Below are positions 6,601 to 7,683 of a DNA stretch of 7,683 nt, one piece after another. The DNA comes from Flavobacteriales bacterium. Its GTDB lineage: Bacteria; Bacteroidota; Bacteroidia; Flavobacteriales_D; Sanyastnellaceae. Location: contig CANHYZ010000089.1 of NCBI GenBank assembly GCA_947464885.1, positions 1 through 7,683 on the forward strand. Reading direction: 5' to 3'. The position numbers and the translations under genes are program-made. The notes under the pieces were generated by a model. That model was not told the DNA's origin, did not search any database, and saw only the letters and a program-made list of their open reading frames with translations. Each line of letters begins with the position of its first letter. Positions within the stretch are counted from its first letter, which is position 1.

Positions 6601-6978
6601 ACGGCTATCGGTGGAGTTCCTGCGCATGATGTAGTGCGCTTTACTTTTACCTCTGCTGACACGGTTGTGGCTCATTTTAAACCCCAGCCCTTTGCCGTTT
6701 ACGTTCCCAATAGTTTCAGTCCAAATGGCGATGGAATCAACGATGTATTCCGTGTAGTTGGCAATGCGCTCGATATCGAACTATACGAACTCACCATTTT
6801 TGATCGTTGGGGCCAGCAAGTCTTCTACTCAACAGATCCCAAAGACGTCTGGTTGGGCGAGTTCAACGACGGACAGCACTATGTAGGCACCTCCTACTAT
6901 CAATACCGCCTAAAAGTTAAATCCGTATTCGACGTGGAAGCGAAAGAGCTCACGGGAGCCATTCAGATTATTCGTTGA
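3682..6978 (+). CDS. T9SS-secreted lamin-tail / CotH-kinase-like / InlB-like-repeat surface protein
   Basis: An exported 1098-residue mosaic. Residues 1-20 are a signal peptide (SVFLFFNLLFVSQLAAQ, cleavage near 18-20). A lamin-tail domain follows (about 21-135: VVNEFCVANYSDW, EDWLELYNN, GGYWLSNE). About 175-253 is a chitobiase/hexosaminidase C-terminal-like beta domain (IYYTLDGTEPT...STTYSGPI). About 255-600 is a CotH-kinase-like domain, with FKAGANDNY, AHIRDAYVHRL, GQYWGVYDVREKVD and the acidic WDNDATFG (512-519). Four InlB-like beta repeats follow (about 644-730, 736-819, 823-906, 913-999), each with a FxxWE core and ending in AHF, AIF, AVF or AHF. Residues 1004-1098 form the gliding-motility/T9SS type B sorting domain (VPNSFSPNGDGINDVF, FDRWGQQVF, terminal IIR). 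It should be moved across the outer membrane and retained or released at the surface. Kinase activity is inferred from family only. I chose ATG 3682; the in-frame TTG 3673 would spoil the signal peptide less well supported by distance from the promoter. Confidence 0.94.
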   Translation: MIRSVFLFFNLLFVSQLAAQVVVNEFCVANYSDWDQGGDNEDWLELYNNSANNINIGGYWLSNEISNPQKWQIPAGTTINANSYFIILFSGTAEYDPNQFGFLNTSFRVTQTNGEDIVFSNASGTILESFDMATLGAFQGNHSYGRTTDGGGTFAIFTNPTQSASNGGANYSGYAATPVISEQAGFKSAAINVSITAGIGETIYYTLDGTEPTNVSTTYSGPIAINATTCLRAIAYSPDASVLPSFIETNTYFFGNDNHQIMVVHIAGATLSDGSWAGNEFTHIEFFDANGNFITEATGDSNEHGNDSNAYPQRGFDYVTRDALGYSNEVQHPVFSSSDRQGYERLIFKAGANDNYPSSGGAHIRDAYVHRLSELGDLHLDERKVESCIVYINGQYWGVYDVREKVDDIDYTKFYYDQPDGFVDFIKTWGGTWNEYGSNADWNDLVGFITGNNMADPANYDYVLTQYNHMSLIDYFILNGYIVSTDWLNWNTAWWRGRNPNGDARRWRYALWDNDATFGHYVNYTGVPSTDPTADPCQIDGMGDVGGQGHIPVLNALFDNEDFFADYIQRYATLSNSIFSCDRMIEVLDSMINVIEPEMQRQCDQWGGTVAEWQNNVQTLRNFILARCNTEVISGIEDCYTVEAVNVTIEIDGDGQIEVEGLELSSATTPYTGVYFANLPLDLFTASDGLTCGNFAGWEITSGTGTIEDPNSDTTTITFSTDITLVAHFVEPTGGPVSVTYSTDLLDAGVITVNGNPIVALPAAENYSPGTPLTVSIAENEWFVFDHWETNETVIAPADDVLEITLSPCTDDSLTAIFEYIEHFTVEVQPGEHGGGFILFNGDTLPTSGITLDLEAANVYSLTAVPNDQWSVFSHWEIDGNTITPNDLSPTVLLELFENGSLTAVFTIVPHHEITVMVEPAESGLVTFEEEFVSGSKYRTSNQLTVTLQGDKPLLFEAAPNQYIDFGQWETSHTAIGGVPAHDVVRFTFTSADTVVAHFKPQPFAVYVPNSFSPNGDGINDVFRVVGNALDIELYELTIFDRWGQQVFYSTDPKDVWLGEFNDGQHYVGTSYYQYRLKVKSVFDVEAKELTGAIQIIR

Positions 6979-7054
6979 TTCGGCTATTTTTTACAATCTG
7001 ATTCACCCTTGATGTCAATCCCCAAGGGCATTGTTGATAAAGTAATGTAAATTC
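6979..7054. other. Spacer after the surface-protein gene, weak hairpin only
   Basis: The spacer holds a T-rich stretch (6986-6992) with no stem in front of it and a 6-bp inverted repeat, CCCTTG (7006-7011) with CAAGGG (7023-7028), without a following T tract. I cannot identify a convincing terminator for the 3682-6978 gene; no small gene is seen. Confidence 0.4.
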
Positions 7055-7086
7055 TTTATATCCGCCGCCCTTCGATTCTAACTTTG
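7055..7086 (+). promoter_or_regulatory. Promoter of clpC
   Basis: TTTA (7055-7058), a 20-bp spacer and TAACTTTG (7079-7086) fit the Bacteroidota TTTG / TAnnTTTG promoter with one mismatch in the -33 element. The start would be near 7093, giving a leader of about 55 nt to the ATG. It is the best two-part promoter in the window. No CIRCE-type or CtsR-type operator is visible, in keeping with the absence of such control in most Bacteroidota. Confidence 0.65.
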
Positions 7087-7147
7087 ACCATAGGCGTACG
7101 TAAAAAACCGACCTACATTTAACTGCGTAATCCTAGAGAAAGAACCT

Positions 7148-7683
7148 ATGAGTATGGAAGCAAAATTCTCTCCTCAAGTGAGAGACGTTATTCAGTACAG
7201 CCGTGAAGAAGCACTTCGTTTAGGCCACAATTACATCGGTGTTGAACACCTGTTGCTTGGCCTTATCCGCGAGGGTGAAAGTTTGGCTGTAAAAATGCTG
7301 ATTAACCTCGATGTGGACTTAAGCCGCCTTCGTAAAATGATCGAAGGTTCAATTAAGAATTCCACAACGCTGGCTTCCAATTTTAATGCACCCGGGCAAA
7401 TCCCGCTGGTGAAACAAGCTGAACGTATCTTAAAAATCACATACCTCGAGGCTAAGGCTTACAAGGCCTCCCTCGTTGGAACCGAACATCTATTACTATC
7501 TATCATGAAGGACCAGGACAATGTCGCCACCAAGCAATTGCTTGCGCTCGGCGTAGACTATCAGGCCGTGAAAGACGAGCTTGAAAACATCGGTGGCGGG
7601 GTTTCGAAAGAAGATCTGCCCAAATCGGAAATGCCCGGTGCATCGGATGAAGACGATGACGAGCGCGGCATGTCAGGCAGCAT
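7148..7683 (+). CDS. clpC: ATP-dependent Clp protease ATPase subunit ClpC, 3' end beyond the window
   Basis: The first 178 residues are present. ClpC is a hexameric AAA+ unfoldase that feeds substrates to ClpP. The visible part is the double Clp_N domain: first repeat about 3-75 (MEAKFSPQVRDVIQYSREEA, GHNYIGVEHLLLGLIREGES) and second repeat about 85-150 (LVKQAERILKITYLEAKAY, LVGTEHLLLSIMKDQDN). These repeats bind adaptors or substrates. A strongly acidic linker follows (DEDDDERG, about 167-174) before the ATPase D1 domain, which lies outside. The MEAKFS start typical of Bacteroidota ClpC is the ATG at 7154; the ATG at 7148 just adds Met-Ser, so either could be used. No Shine-Dalgarno is visible. 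The gene lies 169 bp after the surface-protein gene and has its own promoter, so it is probably transcribed alone. Confidence 0.95.
   Translation, partial: MSMEAKFSPQVRDVIQYSREEALRLGHNYIGVEHLLLGLIREGESLAVKMLINLDVDLSRLRKMIEGSIKNSTTLASNFNAPGQIPLVKQAERILKITYLEAKAYKASLVGTEHLLLSIMKDQDNVATKQLLALGVDYQAVKDELENIGGGVSKEDLPKSEMPGASDEDDDERGMSGS

Noticed and set aside
7006..7028. Inverted repeat after the surface-protein gene as terminator
   Set aside because: The stem has six pairs, the loop is eleven bases and no T tract follows.

Overview
The window looks like chromosomal core and accessory DNA from a marine-type Bacteroidota, most likely Flavobacteriales or a close relative. The reasons are a type IX secretion (T9SS) C-terminal sorting domain on a large secreted protein, an ECF sigma factor of the common Flavobacteriia type, Bacteroidota-style TAnnTTTG promoter boxes, and almost no Shine-Dalgarno sequences in front of the genes. 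No insertion sequence, CRISPR array, tRNA or rRNA is visible.

Layout from left to right. Positions 1-761 (minus) hold most of a DMT-superfamily (EamA-type) membrane transporter that runs off the left edge. Twenty bases upstream of it lies ribD (782-1855, minus), the bifunctional riboflavin-pathway deaminase/reductase, so the two probably form one transcript. A 115-bp divergent spacer leads to a 65-residue hypothetical protein on the plus strand (1971-2168) with its own near-perfect terminator. This small gene converges on an ECF sigma factor gene (2298-2885, minus), which has a separate terminator at 2249-2280. The sigma gene has a long leader (about 2886-3023) with a 22-bp near-palindrome, an 8-bp direct repeat around it, and a strong AGGAGG ribosome binding site that is atypical for this phylum. 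Upstream of it, also on the minus strand, is a small lipoprotein of the DUF6265 lipocalin-like type (3074-3550).

A divergent 131-bp spacer then leads to the largest gene (3682-6978, plus). It encodes a 1098-residue exported multidomain protein: signal peptide, lamin-tail domain, chitobiase-type beta domain, CotH-like kinase domain, four InlB-like beta repeats and a T9SS type B sorting domain. After 169 bp, with a good promoter, the window ends inside clpC (7148 onward, plus), of which the double Clp_N domain is present.

No multi-gene defence or biosynthetic system can be supported here. The most unusual parts are the regulatory leader of the sigma factor (strong Shine-Dalgarno plus palindrome), the small convergent gene, and the surface-targeted CotH-like protein.
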